Below are positions 25,987 through 34,866 of a DNA stretch of 64,000 nt, piece after piece. Source of the stretch: JANQPX01 sp041398025 (GTDB lineage: Bacteria > Pseudomonadota > Alphaproteobacteria > Geminicoccales > Geminicoccaceae). Location of the stretch: positions 248,001 to 312,000 of the forward strand of contig JAWKVM010000008.1 in NCBI GenBank assembly GCA_041398025.1. Direction: 5' to 3'. Made by a program: the position numbers and the translations under genes. Numbering within the stretch: the stretch's first letter is position 1; every line of letters starts with the position of its first letter. The notes below the pieces were generated by a model that had not been told where the DNA came from, did not search any database, and saw only the letters and a list, made by a program, of their open reading frames with translations.

Positions 25987-27312
25987 TTAGAAGCTTGGGC
26001 CCATCAGGGTGTCGGGCAGCCAGAGCGCGATCTGCGGGAAGATGCAGAGCAGCACGATCGCGAGAACCATGCACAGCATGAAGGGGAGAGCGCCCCAGAG
26101 GATGGTCGGCAGCTTCACATCCGGGACGATGCCGTTGATGACGTAGAGATTGAGGCCGACCGGCGGCGTGATCAGGCCGATTTCCATGTTGATGGTGAGG
26201 ATGACCGCGAACCAGATGGGGTCGAAGCCGGCGCTTTCGATGATCGGCAGGAGGGTCGGCGCGGTCATCAGGATGACGGCGACCGGCGGCAGGAAGAAGC
26301 CGGCGACCAGCAGAAAAAGATTGATCCAGGCCATGAGCACCCAGCGGCCGACCTCGAGATCGGCGATCCAGAGGGCGAGCGACTGGGTGATGTAGAGCGT
26401 CGACATCATGTAGCTGAAGAGCTCGGCCGCGGCGATGATCATCAGGATCATCACGGACTCGCGCATCGAGGCGCGCAGCATCTCCCAGTGATCGCTGATA
26501 CGGGTCATGCGGTAGATGACGATCACCAAAGCGAGGCACATGACGGCGCCGATGCCGGCGGCCTCCGAAGGGGTGGCGACGCCGCCATAGAGCACGAACA
26601 GGATGCCGGCGATGATCAGGAGGAAGGGGGCGACGCGCGGCAGAACCTCGAGCTTTTCCCGCAGGCTGTAGCCGACCTCCCGGGCTCGAAAAGTCGAGCC
26701 ACCGCCCGCTGGGCGGCGCGCCTGGATCAGCCCCCAGGCGACGAACAGGCCGGTGAGCAGCAGGCCGGGCAGGAGGCCGGCGAGGAACAGGCGGCCGATC
26801 GAGGTCTCGGTGGCGATGCCGTAGACGATCATGGTGATCGAGGGCGGGATCAGGATGCCGAGGGTGCCGCCCGCCGCGATCGAGCCGGTGGCGAGCCCGT
26901 CGGCATAGCCGCGCTTCCTCATCTCCGGAATGCCCATCTTGCCGATCGCGGCACAGGTCGCCGGCGAGGAGCCGGAAAGGGCGGCGAAGATCGCGCAGGC
27001 GCCGATGTTCGAGACCATCAGCCCGCCCGGCACGCGGTAAAGCCAGCGGTCCAGCGCCTCGTAAAGATCCGAGCCCGCGCGGGAAGAGGCGACCGCCCCG
27101 CCCATGACGATGAACATCGGGATGGAGAGCAGCGCGAAGCTGTCCAGCCCGCCATAGAACACGTTGGGCACGATATCGAGCGCGTCCACCCCCTCGACCG
27201 CCACCAGAAAGACGATGGCGACAGCACCCAGCACGAACGCCACCGGCGCCCCCAGCAGCAGCAGCCCCACCGTCACAACAGCCACCAGCCCCCCCAGCTC
27301 CAACTCACCCAT
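25987..27312 (-). CDS. dctM: TRAP transporter large permease (DctM)
   Basis: The product is about 441 residues from the ATG at 27312; a GTG at 27321 would add three. It has at least a dozen hydrophobic helices and the DctM family motifs: FALLSIPMFIVMGG, SGSSPATCAAIGKMGIPEM, GSIAAGGTLGILIPPS and NMEIGLITPPVGLNLYVI. It forms the ion-coupled channel of a tripartite transporter for an organic acid. It overlaps the small permease gene by 8 bases or more, which is usual for DctQM pairs. Confidence 0.95.
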   Translation of the reverse strand: MGELELGGLVAVVTVGLLLLGAPVAFVLGAVAIVFLVAVEGVDALDIVPNVFYGGLDSFALLSIPMFIVMGGAVASSRAGSDLYEALDRWLYRVPGGLMVSNIGACAIFAALSGSSPATCAAIGKMGIPEMRKRGYADGLATGSIAAGGTLGILIPPSITMIVYGIATETSIGRLFLAGLLPGLLLTGLFVAWGLIQARRPAGGGSTFRAREVGYSLREKLEVLPRVAPFLLIIAGILFVLYGGVATPSEAAGIGAVMCLALVIVIYRMTRISDHWEMLRASMRESVMILMIIAAAELFSYMMSTLYITQSLALWIADLEVGRWVLMAWINLFLLVAGFFLPPVAVILMTAPTLLPIIESAGFDPIWFAVILTINMEIGLITPPVGLNLYVINGIVPDVKLPTILWGALPFMLCMVLAIVLLCIFPQIALWLPDTLMGPSF

Positions 27313-27892
27313 CGCTGCCACCGGCAGTTGGTTGACTTGGACCTCGTCCTTCGCGGGTGACGTCGGTGTTGGCGGAGGCGCGATCGTCCGACGGCGCGTC
27401 CGGCCCCAACGTGAATCGGCTTGCTGACAGCAAGTCGGAGAGGGCTTGGAGGGTGAGGAGGGTCATGCCGATGGGCATGGCGGCATAGGGGATCCAGAGC
27501 GGCGGGGCCCAGACGGATTCGTTGTGCCAGTCGCCGGCCCAGGCGTCCCACCACCAGTGATAGCTGAGGAAGGCGATCAGGCCGCAGAAGCCGATGGTCA
27601 CCAGCGAGGCCGCGGCCGACAGGGTGCTGCGCGCGCCGTCGCCGACGTAATGGTCGAGCAGGTCGACATTGACGTGGCCCTTGGTCATCAGGACGTAGGG
27701 TGCTCCGAGGAAGGTGGCGCCGATCAGCGAGAAGCTGACGGTTTCGTGCTGCCAGATGGCCGACGCGCCCAGGACGTAGCGCACGAAGACGAGGTGACAG
27801 ACCGCCGCCAGCGCCACCAGCAGCAGGCAGACGGCGACGATGCCGCCGAGCGTCGACAACCAGCAAACCACACGGTGGAGTGTCCACCTCAT
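27305..27892 (-). CDS. dctQ: TRAP transporter small permease (DctQ)
   Basis: The 195-residue product has four transmembrane helices (about 10-32, 45-65, 85-107 and 128-150) and the DctQ pattern, including a tryptophan-rich HWWWDAW loop and VNVDLLDHYV. It bridges the DctM permease and the periplasmic receptor. The last 40 residues are hydrophilic and overlap the start of dctM. The receptor gene dctP lies 450 bases upstream on the same strand, separated by a palindromic repeat. Confidence 0.93.
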   Translation of the reverse strand: MRWTLHRVVCWLSTLGGIVAVCLLLVALAAVCHLVFVRYVLGASAIWQHETVSFSLIGATFLGAPYVLMTKGHVNVDLLDHYVGDGARSTLSAAASLVTIGFCGLIAFLSYHWWWDAWAGDWHNESVWAPPLWIPYAAMPIGMTLLTLQALSDLLSASRFTLGPDAPSDDRASANTDVTREGRGPSQPTAGGSDG

Positions 27893-28342
27893 GGACGTCG
27901 ACCTTTTGAGCCTGGTCCTGCGGTATGCGCCCAGGTCCTTTGAAGGATGGTCATGACATGAGGGCCGGGAGATCGGTGTGACGCATGGGTCGCTAACCTT
28001 TCCTTAAACTCTCTCTGTCATGGTCGCGATCTGGTCCATGCGACCCTGGGAATCCGCCCGCCCGCGAAAGCCAGGTGGGGCGAGGCTCGGACTCCCAGGA
28101 TCGCATGGATCATCAGACCTCCCCCTTTGGTAGCATGGCTCGGTCAAGAAAGGCTTAACCGTGCGGGCCGATGGCTTCGGGCGCCGCAGGGGTGGGCCCC
28201 TCGAGACGCACGGGCCGGCCCGGCATGGCCGGTCCGACCATCCGCACCCACGGCGCAGCCAAGCCGGGGGCTGACGCGGCGTTCCCAATCCAGGCCAGCC
28301 CCCCTCCCGCGCTCAGGCAAGTCAACCCCGACCCTGGCAGGG
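27893..28342. other. dctP-dctQ intercistronic spacer
   Basis: This 450-base spacer between receptor and permease genes is unusually long for a TRAP operon. It contains one copy of the palindromic repeat (28033-28111). No other coding frame is convincing. Confidence 0.5.
28033..28111. repeat. Palindromic intergenic repeat, copy 1
   Basis: The left arm GGTCCATGCGACCCTGGGAA (28033 on) pairs with the right arm CTCCCAGGATCGCATGGATC (28092-28111) to give a strong hairpin; the loop contains CCGCCCGCGAAAG and GTGGGGCGAGGC. Outer segments with TAACC/TTAA (about 27990-28005 and 28145-28160) suggest a longer element. It lies between dctP and dctQ. Confidence 0.85.
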
Positions 28343-29338
28343 TCAGTCGACGGCGAGGGCTTCTTCGATCAGCTTGGCGCCGCCTTCGACATTGTCGCCG
28401 AAGCTCTTGTAGGAGGTCTGCTTGGCGATCTCCAGCCAGGCGGCGTGCTGCTCCGGGCTCATCGAGACCACCTCGACGCCGGCGCCCTTGAAGGCGTCGA
28501 CCAGCTTGCCGTCAAGGTCCTTGGCGGCATCGAAGAAGAAGTCCTCGGCCTTCTGGCCGGCGGCCATGAGGGCGTCCTGCTGCTCGGGCGTGAGCTTCTC
28601 CCAGGACTGCTTGGACATCAGGATCGGCTCGTACATGAACCAGAGCGCGTTCTCGCCGGGCTCGGTCAGGCAGGTGACCTGCTCGAACAGGCGATAGCTG
28701 ACGAAACTCCCCGAGCTGGTGTTGGCGCCATCCAGCACGCCGGTCTGGAGACCGGTATAGATCTCGGAGGACGGCATGGAGTTGATCGAGGCGCCCGCAC
28801 CCACCAGCATCTGCTCGAAGGCGGGGCCGGCGGCGCGCAGCACCTGGCCTTGGGCGTCGGCCGGATCGAGGATGCACTGCTTCGACGAGGCGAAGCCGCC
28901 GGCGAGCCAGGCATCGGAAATCACCACCACGCCCGCCTCGTCGATGATCGCCTTGATGTCGGCCATGAAGGCGCTGTCGTTCAGGCGCTTGGCGTGCTCG
29001 TGGTTCTTGACCAGGCCCGGCATCAGGGTCGAGCTGAACTGCGGGTGCTTGCCGGACGCGTAGTCCAGCGGGAAGGCGGAGATGTCGAGCTGACCCTTGA
29101 CCATCGCATCCCACTGGTCGTTCGGCTTGAACAGCGACGCGCCCGGATAAACGCGGACCGACAGACCGACGTCGGCCGCGCCGACCTCCTTGGCGATGAT
29201 CTGCACCATCTCATCGCGCACGTCACCCTTGCCGCCCGGCCACTGGTGGGACGCCTTGAGGGTGATGTCCTCGGCGGATGCGATCGATGTGGAGACGAGC
29301 AGCATGGCGGCTGCAGTCAGGCTGGAATGACGGTACAC
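28343..29338 (-). CDS. dctP: TRAP transporter substrate-binding protein (DctP)
   Basis: The product is 331 residues from a GTG at 29338, placed 6 bases after AGGGAGG; a TTG at 29344 would add two. The signal peptide (LTAAAMLLVSTSIASA) precedes the periplasmic receptor domain ITLKASHQWPGGKGDVRDEM. The family carboxylate-binding arginine is probably in QVLRAAGPAF, and EIYTGLQTGVLDGANT is a clear DctP signature. A C4-dicarboxylate or other organic acid is the likely ligand. It is the first gene of the operon, with palindromic repeats both upstream and downstream. Confidence 0.94.
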   Translation of the reverse strand: MYRHSSLTAAAMLLVSTSIASAEDITLKASHQWPGGKGDVRDEMVQIIAKEVGAADVGLSVRVYPGASLFKPNDQWDAMVKGQLDISAFPLDYASGKHPQFSSTLMPGLVKNHEHAKRLNDSAFMADIKAIIDEAGVVVISDAWLAGGFASSKQCILDPADAQGQVLRAAGPAFEQMLVGAGASINSMPSSEIYTGLQTGVLDGANTSSGSFVSYRLFEQVTCLTEPGENALWFMYEPILMSKQSWEKLTPEQQDALMAAGQKAEDFFFDAAKDLDGKLVDAFKGAGVEVVSMSPEQHAAWLEIAKQTSYKSFGDNVEGGAKLIEEALAVD

Positions 29339-29524
29339 GATCAACCTCCCTTGATTTTGGCAACGTCAGGTCGCCTCGAATTTTCGCTAGTGGGAAGCTT
29401 CACACGGATCGATGGAGGATGACAAGGTCGTGACCGACATACCTGCCTAAGCATGCCGCCGCCTCTCATGGCCTTCCCCACGCGGTTTTGGCCGACGCGC
29501 AGAGGAGAGCCGGTGCGTTCATTC

Positions 29525-29674
29525 TTCCTTAACCCGCCATGGCTAGGGTCGAGCATGGTTTGCGGGTCCATGTGATCCTGAGAATCCGAGCCTCGCCCGA
29601 AATTTCCCGGCAGATGGGCGGAGTCCCAGGATCGCGTGGACCATGAAACAGCATGCCGGAGACGGGTTAAGGAA
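29525..29674. repeat. Palindromic intergenic repeat, copy 2 with terminal inverted repeats
   Basis: The core hairpin is 29565-29642 (GGTCCATGTGATCCTGAGAA paired with GTCCCAGGATCGCGTGGACC). A perfect 12-base inverted repeat bounds it: TTCCTTAACCCG at 29525-29536 and CGGGTTAAGGAA at 29663-29674. This copy defines the full element as about 150 bases. The inner loop is inverted relative to copies 1 and 3. Confidence 0.85.
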
Positions 29675-29842
29675 AGCCTAAGGCTGGAAAGAAAACCTGC
29701 CGGACAGCAGCGGCAGGCCGTTCCATCGATGGCAACCGACGCATTTCCTGCTCGGTTCGAAGCGACCGATGGGGTGTGCTCCGGAGCCAGGGCGAGGCCT
29801 CGTCGGACGGCAGCGGCGCAGGGCGTATCATCGACGGAAACC

Positions 29843-29952
29843 TGGTGCAGCGGCGCATTCGGATGATTCACAAGCCGCAGCACTGGGTTATTGGTTTTGC
29901 ATCGATGTTTCCAAACACCGCTGATCGCTCTGTTTGGATCGATGCCCTAGAG
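29843..29952 (+). repeat. Dispersed repeat B, copy 1
   Basis: About 110 bases from TGGTGCAGCGGCGCATTCGG to TTTGGATCGATGCCCTAG recur in inverted orientation at about 63139-63252 with only a handful of differences. No gene is apparent in it. It adjoins a palindromic repeat in both places. Confidence 0.75.
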
Positions 29953-30105
29953 CTTCTTCCGATCGGACGTGATCACCTGATCGACAAGAAAATGCGCCGA
30001 GAACAAAAAGCTGGAGCGTGCATTCCGATCGCATATCATGGGAATTCGCTCCAGGGGCAATCGGCACGAGCGCCCGCCGTTCAGGCAGCGGCAGGACGTG
30101 CGCCG

Positions 30106-31692
30106 CTATTCGGCGAGGCGGAGATTGCTGAGTTCGTCGGCGATCTGGACGAAGACCTGCTGCAGATCGCTGTTGCTCGGCGAGTTGAAATAGAAGCCGG
30201 GACGGCTCGCGCAGCTGCGAAAGAGGTTCTGCGTGGCGGTGCTGTTCAGCCGGAAGGTGATGGTGTAGATGATGATGCCCTCATCCTTCATCGCCGTGCA
30301 CAGCTCGAGCATGCGCGTATTGATGGTCGATCGCGCCTGGCTGTTGCTGGTGGTGCCGAGACGGCCTTCGCTGAGCCGGCCATAGGCGGTGTAGTCGGCG
30401 CCCGGCCAGTCGTCCCGGAAGTCGTCGTCATAGCTGTTCGGGTAGCTGTTGCTGCCGGGCAGGCCCGAATAATGGTCCTCGCCGCCGACCCTCCATGTCT
30501 TTCCGGGCCAATCGTACCACTCGTTCTGGCCGTCGGTGAGCAGGATCACCGCTTTGGTCGAGTTCGGCGCGTCGTAGTCTTTCGGCAGGTCGTTGGGGGT
30601 GTCGCCCTTCCATCTGTTCTGGTAGTTCGGCGAGATGACCCGCCAGCCCCAGGCGAGGCCGAGATTGGACATGGTGCCGCCGCGATGCCAGGGCTGCATC
30701 TCGTCGATCGCGTCCAGGACGGTGGTCTTGCTGGCGGTCAGGGAGGTGATCGCCGGACCGCATCCGAGATTGGGGCCGGTGCCGTCGTTCTGGTCGTTGT
30801 TGTCTTCCTTCAGCTCCTCCTGGGTGCCGTCGGGATCCCAGTCGTTGTCGCCGTTCAGATACTCGCCCCAGGTGGCCGGATCGTCCTCGTCATAGGAGCC
30901 TGCGCCAGCCGCGTGGTGCGGGTTGGGAAAGTGCTCGAAGGTCGTCGGCCAGAGGAAGGGCTGCCATTTTTCCACCTGCGGCCGGGCGTCGTTGCTGTCG
31001 TTCGGATAGCTCCGGGCCTCGACGCAGCCTTTCCAGCTGCTCGGCTGAAAGCTGTTGGGGTTGAAGCCGTCCATCCAGCTGATGCGGTGATTGCCGATGT
31101 TCACCGTCGCCGCATAGGGGACGAGGCCGACCCAGAAATTGTCGACCGTCTCGCGTTCGCCATAGAGAATGTTGATCAGCGCCGTCGCCGCGTCCTTCAT
31201 GGCGCCGATCTTGCCGTCGCTGCGCATGGAGCCGGTGTTGTCCATCACCAGCACCAGTTCCATGCCCGGGAGCTGCCGCTGGATGACGGCGCGCGCGGAG
31301 ACGCTCATGGTGGGAATGCCGACCACGCTCATCAACCGGGTCGGGATGGTCGCGGTGGCCTCGATGGTGATGGTGTTCGCTTCGTCATCGAAGACGACGC
31401 GCGGTTTCCCGCCCTGGATCGTGGCGTCCATGTAGCCCGGAGGGAAATTCGCGTCGAAGAACATCTGGATGTCGTCTTCGCGCTGATCGCTGTCGAAGGC
31501 GCGGCCGCCGGCGAGGCCCGCGGAATCGATGGCGTAGGACAGCTTGGACTGCAGCATGTAGCCGCGCGCGCCATCGATCGCGAGGCCGATCGCCGCGAAC
31601 ATCGGGATGACCGCGAGGCCGACGATGATCGCGACGATGCCGCGCTGATCGCGCATGATCGCAGACCGGGCGCCATATCGGAGGATCGACAT
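30106..31692 (-). CDS. TadG-like pilus-assembly/von Willebrand factor A protein
   Basis: The product is 528 residues from the ATG at 31692, preceded by GGAGGCGGCG; an ATG at 31737 would add 15. The N-terminal DQRGIVAIIVGLAVIPMFAAIGLAIDG is the TadE/TadG membrane anchor. Residues about 145-520 form a von Willebrand A domain with MIDAS motif DNTGSM (near 148) and VILLTDGQNEW. A long Asp/Asn-rich insertion lies in the middle. In Tad pilus systems this protein is a minor pilin or assembly factor. No other tad gene is in the window, so its role is uncertain. Confidence 0.85.
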   Translation of the reverse strand: MSILRYGARSAIMRDQRGIVAIIVGLAVIPMFAAIGLAIDGARGYMLQSKLSYAIDSAGLAGGRAFDSDQREDDIQMFFDANFPPGYMDATIQGGKPRVVFDDEANTITIEATATIPTRLMSVVGIPTMSVSARAVIQRQLPGMELVLVMDNTGSMRSDGKIGAMKDAATALINILYGERETVDNFWVGLVPYAATVNIGNHRISWMDGFNPNSFQPSSWKGCVEARSYPNDSNDARPQVEKWQPFLWPTTFEHFPNPHHAAGAGSYDEDDPATWGEYLNGDNDWDPDGTQEELKEDNNDQNDGTGPNLGCGPAITSLTASKTTVLDAIDEMQPWHRGGTMSNLGLAWGWRVISPNYQNRWKGDTPNDLPKDYDAPNSTKAVILLTDGQNEWYDWPGKTWRVGGEDHYSGLPGSNSYPNSYDDDFRDDWPGADYTAYGRLSEGRLGTTSNSQARSTINTRMLELCTAMKDEGIIIYTITFRLNSTATQNLFRSCASRPGFYFNSPSNSDLQQVFVQIADELSNLRLAE

Positions 31693-31910
31693 CGCCGCCT
31701 CCGGAAGTCCTGGAAAGCCCTGCAGCCGCATGCCCATCCTGTCCAGTCTCGTGCACGCCGTGAGAGGTTAGGGTGCACAAACCCTGAACGATAAAGATGA
31801 AGATTTGATTGACGTCGCAGCAGGTCGCATCGGCGGCGGCGCGTGCGCGCGCATACCGGCGAAGGCTGCGCGGTCAGAGGCCTTGGCGGAAGGGCGGCGG
31901 AGGGGCGGCG

Positions 31911-32918
31911 TCAGGAACCTTCGCGCGACAGCCCGGCCTCGCGGTAATAGCGTTCCGCGCCCGGATGCAGCGGGATGGCGATGCCGTCGAGGGCGGTTTC
32001 CTTGGTGATGGCGCGGCCCTTGGCATGGCCGGAGTCGAGGAGCGTGCGCGCGCTCGGGTCCCAGAGCGCCTTGGTCATGCCGTAGACCAGCGCCTCGTCC
32101 GCCTCGGCGGCGATGATCCACTGCGCGCCGACGCTCAGCGTCGCGATTTCGCCGATGCCCTCATAGGTGCCCGCGGGGATGACGTCCTTCGAGAAGAACA
32201 CATGGTCTTCGAGCAGCTTGTCGACCTCGGGGCCGGTGATCGGGATGAGGTCGACGGTCTCGGTGCCGGCGAGCTCGGTGACCGAGTTCGCGGGATAACC
32301 CACGGTGACGAAATAGGCGTCCAGGCGATTCTCGCGCATCTCGGCGATGGCGAAATTGGGCTTGATGTGGCGCACCTCGATGTCGTCCTCGCCGATGCCG
32401 AAGGCGTCCAGGATGATCTGCGCGTTGACCAGCGTGCCGGAGCCCTGCTCGTCCAGGGAGACGCGCTTGCCCTTCAGGTCCTGGATGCTGTCGATGCCGG
32501 CGCCGCGGCGCACCACCAGATGGATGCTCTCGGGATAGAGGTTGGCGATCGCCCGCAGGTTTTCGAGACGCGGCTTGCCTTCATAGATCTCGGTGCCGCT
32601 ATAGGCCCAATAGGCGATGTCCGACTGGGCGAAGCCGCTGTCGAGCTCGCCGCTGGCCACGGCCTCGACATTGGCGACCGAGCCGTTCGAGCTCTGGGCG
32701 GTGGCGATCAAACCGGGCACGCCGCAGGATCCGCCCTTCTCGCAGGGGCGCGAGCCCGGCGGGTTGCTGATGATGCCGGCGATCAGACCGCCGATCGGGT
32801 AGTAGGTGCCGGCGACCCCGCCGGTGCCGATGCGAAAGAAGCGGACATCCTGGGCAGAGAGGCCCGGGGCGAACAGAAAGCAGGAAGCCAGGAACGCCAG
32901 GACCAGGCGCGTCGCCAT
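31911..32918 (-). CDS. TAXI family TRAP transporter solute-binding protein
   Basis: The 335-residue product has a signal peptide (MATRLVLAFLASCFLFAPGLSA). The TAXI-family core follows: FFRIGTGGVAGTYYPIGGLIAG, then CGVPGLIATAQSSNGSVANVEAVASGELD and LKGKRVSLDEQGSGT. These receptors deliver glutamate, 2-oxoglutarate or related acids to a fused DctQM permease. No permease is adjacent, so it may serve a distant partner. The start ATG at 32918 follows GGAGACGACG. Confidence 0.93.
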   Translation of the reverse strand: MATRLVLAFLASCFLFAPGLSAQDVRFFRIGTGGVAGTYYPIGGLIAGIISNPPGSRPCEKGGSCGVPGLIATAQSSNGSVANVEAVASGELDSGFAQSDIAYWAYSGTEIYEGKPRLENLRAIANLYPESIHLVVRRGAGIDSIQDLKGKRVSLDEQGSGTLVNAQIILDAFGIGEDDIEVRHIKPNFAIAEMRENRLDAYFVTVGYPANSVTELAGTETVDLIPITGPEVDKLLEDHVFFSKDVIPAGTYEGIGEIATLSVGAQWIIAAEADEALVYGMTKALWDPSARTLLDSGHAKGRAITKETALDGIAIPLHPGAERYYREAGLSREGS

Positions 32919-33052
32919 CGTCGTCTCCAGTCTTCAGGCAAAAAGGCTAGCGGCTCGATAAGATCAACACCTTACGCCAAAAACTGGCATGATCCAAAGG
33001 AAAGCGAGGTGCGGCGGGGCAAAACCGGCGGCGGTATCGGCGGGACGCGGGA

Positions 33053-33634
33053 TCAGGGATCGAGGATCGTGTCCCAGTAGAGAAAATCGCGCCAGCTTTC
33101 ATGGAGGAAGTTGGGCGGGAAGGCGCGGCCATGCTCCTGCAGCTCGTAGGTCGAGGGCATTTCCGGGACCTGGTGCGGGCGCATGTTGCATTCCTTGGGC
33201 AGGCGGCTGCCCTTGGCGAGATTGCAGCGGGTGCAGGCGGTGACCACGTTCTCCCAGCTGGTGCGCCCGCCGCGCGAGCGCGGGATGACGTGGTCGAAGG
33301 TCAGCTCATGGGCGCCGAACGGCTCCAGGCAGTATTGGCAGGTGAAATGATCGCGCAGGAACACGTTGAAGCGGGTGAAGGGCGGGCGCCGGTTCTGCGG
33401 CACATATTCCTTGAGCGCGACCACGCTCGGCAGCTTCAGGTCGGCGGACGGCGAGCGCACCGTGCGCTCGTAATGGCAGAGCACCGCCACCCGATCCAGG
33501 AACATCGCCTTGATGGTTTCCTGCCAGTGCCAGGTGGACAGCGGGAAGTAGCTGAGCGGCCGGTAGTCGGCGTTGAGCACAAGGGTCGGGCAGGCGTCGA
33601 GCGGGGTTAGGGCTGAAGGCTCGACCGCGCGCAT
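33053..33634 (-). CDS. HNH endonuclease domain protein
   Basis: The 193-residue product is a compact HNH protein. The N-terminal VLNADYRPLSYFPLSTWHWQ and RTVRSPS segment matches a widespread alphaproteobacterial subfamily. The HNH motif is visible as CQYCLEPFGAHELTFDHVIPRSRGG, TSWENVVTACTRCNLAKGSR, with zinc-binding CxxC pairs. The chromosomal role is unknown, although the subfamily is conserved and not clearly mobile. The C-terminal WRDFLYWDTILDP is also conserved. The start is ATG at 33634. Confidence 0.92.
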   Translation of the reverse strand: MRAVEPSALTPLDACPTLVLNADYRPLSYFPLSTWHWQETIKAMFLDRVAVLCHYERTVRSPSADLKLPSVVALKEYVPQNRRPPFTRFNVFLRDHFTCQYCLEPFGAHELTFDHVIPRSRGGRTSWENVVTACTRCNLAKGSRLPKECNMRPHQVPEMPSTYELQEHGRAFPPNFLHESWRDFLYWDTILDP

Positions 33635-33843
33635 TTTATCGCCTCGGTCGCGCCGGCCTGCTCGGCCGGGTGGCTCTGTGATGAGGTCTCTTCAACGACG
33701 TAGCCATACCACTAGAGCTAGTTGATGTTTGTGACACTGACAAGACTGAGGGCGTGGCGACAGCATGACAGGGGTCACGTCAAAACGACGCCCCGATCAT
33801 GGCAACATATTGTTAAAAAAGTCTTTTTACGGTCGCGAAGTGG

Positions 33844-34866
33844 TTAGAGAATCTTCTCGACGGTATATTCCCGTGTGCGTTTTCCGGACGCGAAGATGAT
33901 GATCTCGCCGATCAGGCCGAGCGCGATGACCTGGATGCCGAGGACGATCAGGAGCACGCCCAGGATCAGGAGCGGACGGTCGGCCAGCGCCAGGCTGAAG
34001 AACAGGCGGCCGATGGCGAGCGCACCGGTGCACAAGAGGCCCGCCAGAAGCAGCGGCAGACCGATCGCACCGAAGAAGCGAAGGGGCTTTCGGACGAATT
34101 TCAGCACGAAGAACAGCGCGATGGTGTCCGACAAAAGGCGCAGCTGCGAGCCGAAGCGCGCATGCGGGCGCGCGGTCTGGCGCCCGGCGACGTCGACCGC
34201 CCGGATGCTGAAGCCGCGATCATGGGCGATGATCGGCAGGAAATGCTGCTGGGTGCTGTGGCCGAGGATCTCCTCGATGGTGGCGCGCTTGTAGGCGCGC
34301 ACGCGGCAGACCAGATCGCGCATCGGCCGGCCGAACAGGACGCGCAGTGCGCCGTGGAACAGGCGGTCCTGCAGGCCGTAGAGCCAGGACTTGCCGACCG
34401 TCGGGCGCTCGGCCACGGCCATGTCGGCATCGGCCGCGGCGTCGATCACCTTGGCGAGATCGCCGGGCTCGACCTGGAGCACGGCGGGCAGCGTCAGGAT
34501 GATGTCGCCGGATGCGCGCCGGACCGCGGACTTCAGGGCACCGATCTCGTCGTCCCAGCGGCTGAGCGCGATCACCTTCAGGCGCTTGCCCTCCTCCGCG
34601 GCAAGGGCGCGCAGGCCTTCGAGCGCCTTCGGCTTGCTCTCGTCGAGCACGTAGATGAACTCGACCGAGCGGCCGCTCTGATCGAGGGCATCGCGATAGG
34701 CCCGGTAGGAGGAGAGGATCTCGGGCTCGTCCACCAGGACCACGACCACCACCGACACCGACGGGTTCGTGGCGGCCTCCGGGTGCTCGCCCTGGTTGGC
34801 GGCATCCTGTTCGGTCTTCTGCTCCGTCTGCGGCAGGTCGCGCGCCAGCACGGTTGGGCTCACCAT
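33844..34866 (-). CDS. Glycosyltransferase family 2-like membrane protein
   Basis: The product is 340 residues from the ATG at 34866, overlapping the stop of the upstream GT2 gene by 7 bases. The N-terminal 40 residues are polar. A GT2-like Rossmann region follows (VSVVVVVLVDEPEILSSYRAY, then VKSAVRRASGDIILTLPAVLQ), but the DxD metal motif of the active enzyme is replaced by LPAVLQVEP. It may therefore be inactive or divergent. Two transmembrane helices lie at about 255-320. It resembles partners of ArnC/DPM1-type transferases that load sugars on undecaprenyl phosphate. Confidence 0.82.
   Translation of the reverse strand: MVSPTVLARDLPQTEQKTEQDAANQGEHPEAATNPSVSVVVVVLVDEPEILSSYRAYRDALDQSGRSVEFIYVLDESKPKALEGLRALAAEEGKRLKVIALSRWDDEIGALKSAVRRASGDIILTLPAVLQVEPGDLAKVIDAAADADMAVAERPTVGKSWLYGLQDRLFHGALRVLFGRPMRDLVCRVRAYKRATIEEILGHSTQQHFLPIIAHDRGFSIRAVDVAGRQTARPHARFGSQLRLLSDTIALFFVLKFVRKPLRFFGAIGLPLLLAGLLCTGALAIGRLFFSLALADRPLLILGVLLIVLGIQVIALGLIGEIIIFASGKRTREYTVEKIL

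Larger units (their letters stand above)
29339..30105. other. Intergenic region holding two repeat types
   Basis: No credible gene is seen in these 770 bases. The region contains palindromic repeat copy 2 (29525-29674 with its terminal inverted repeats) and a dispersed sequence (about 29843-29952) that recurs inverted near 63.2 kb. The stretch 29960-30050 is AT-richer. Confidence 0.6.
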
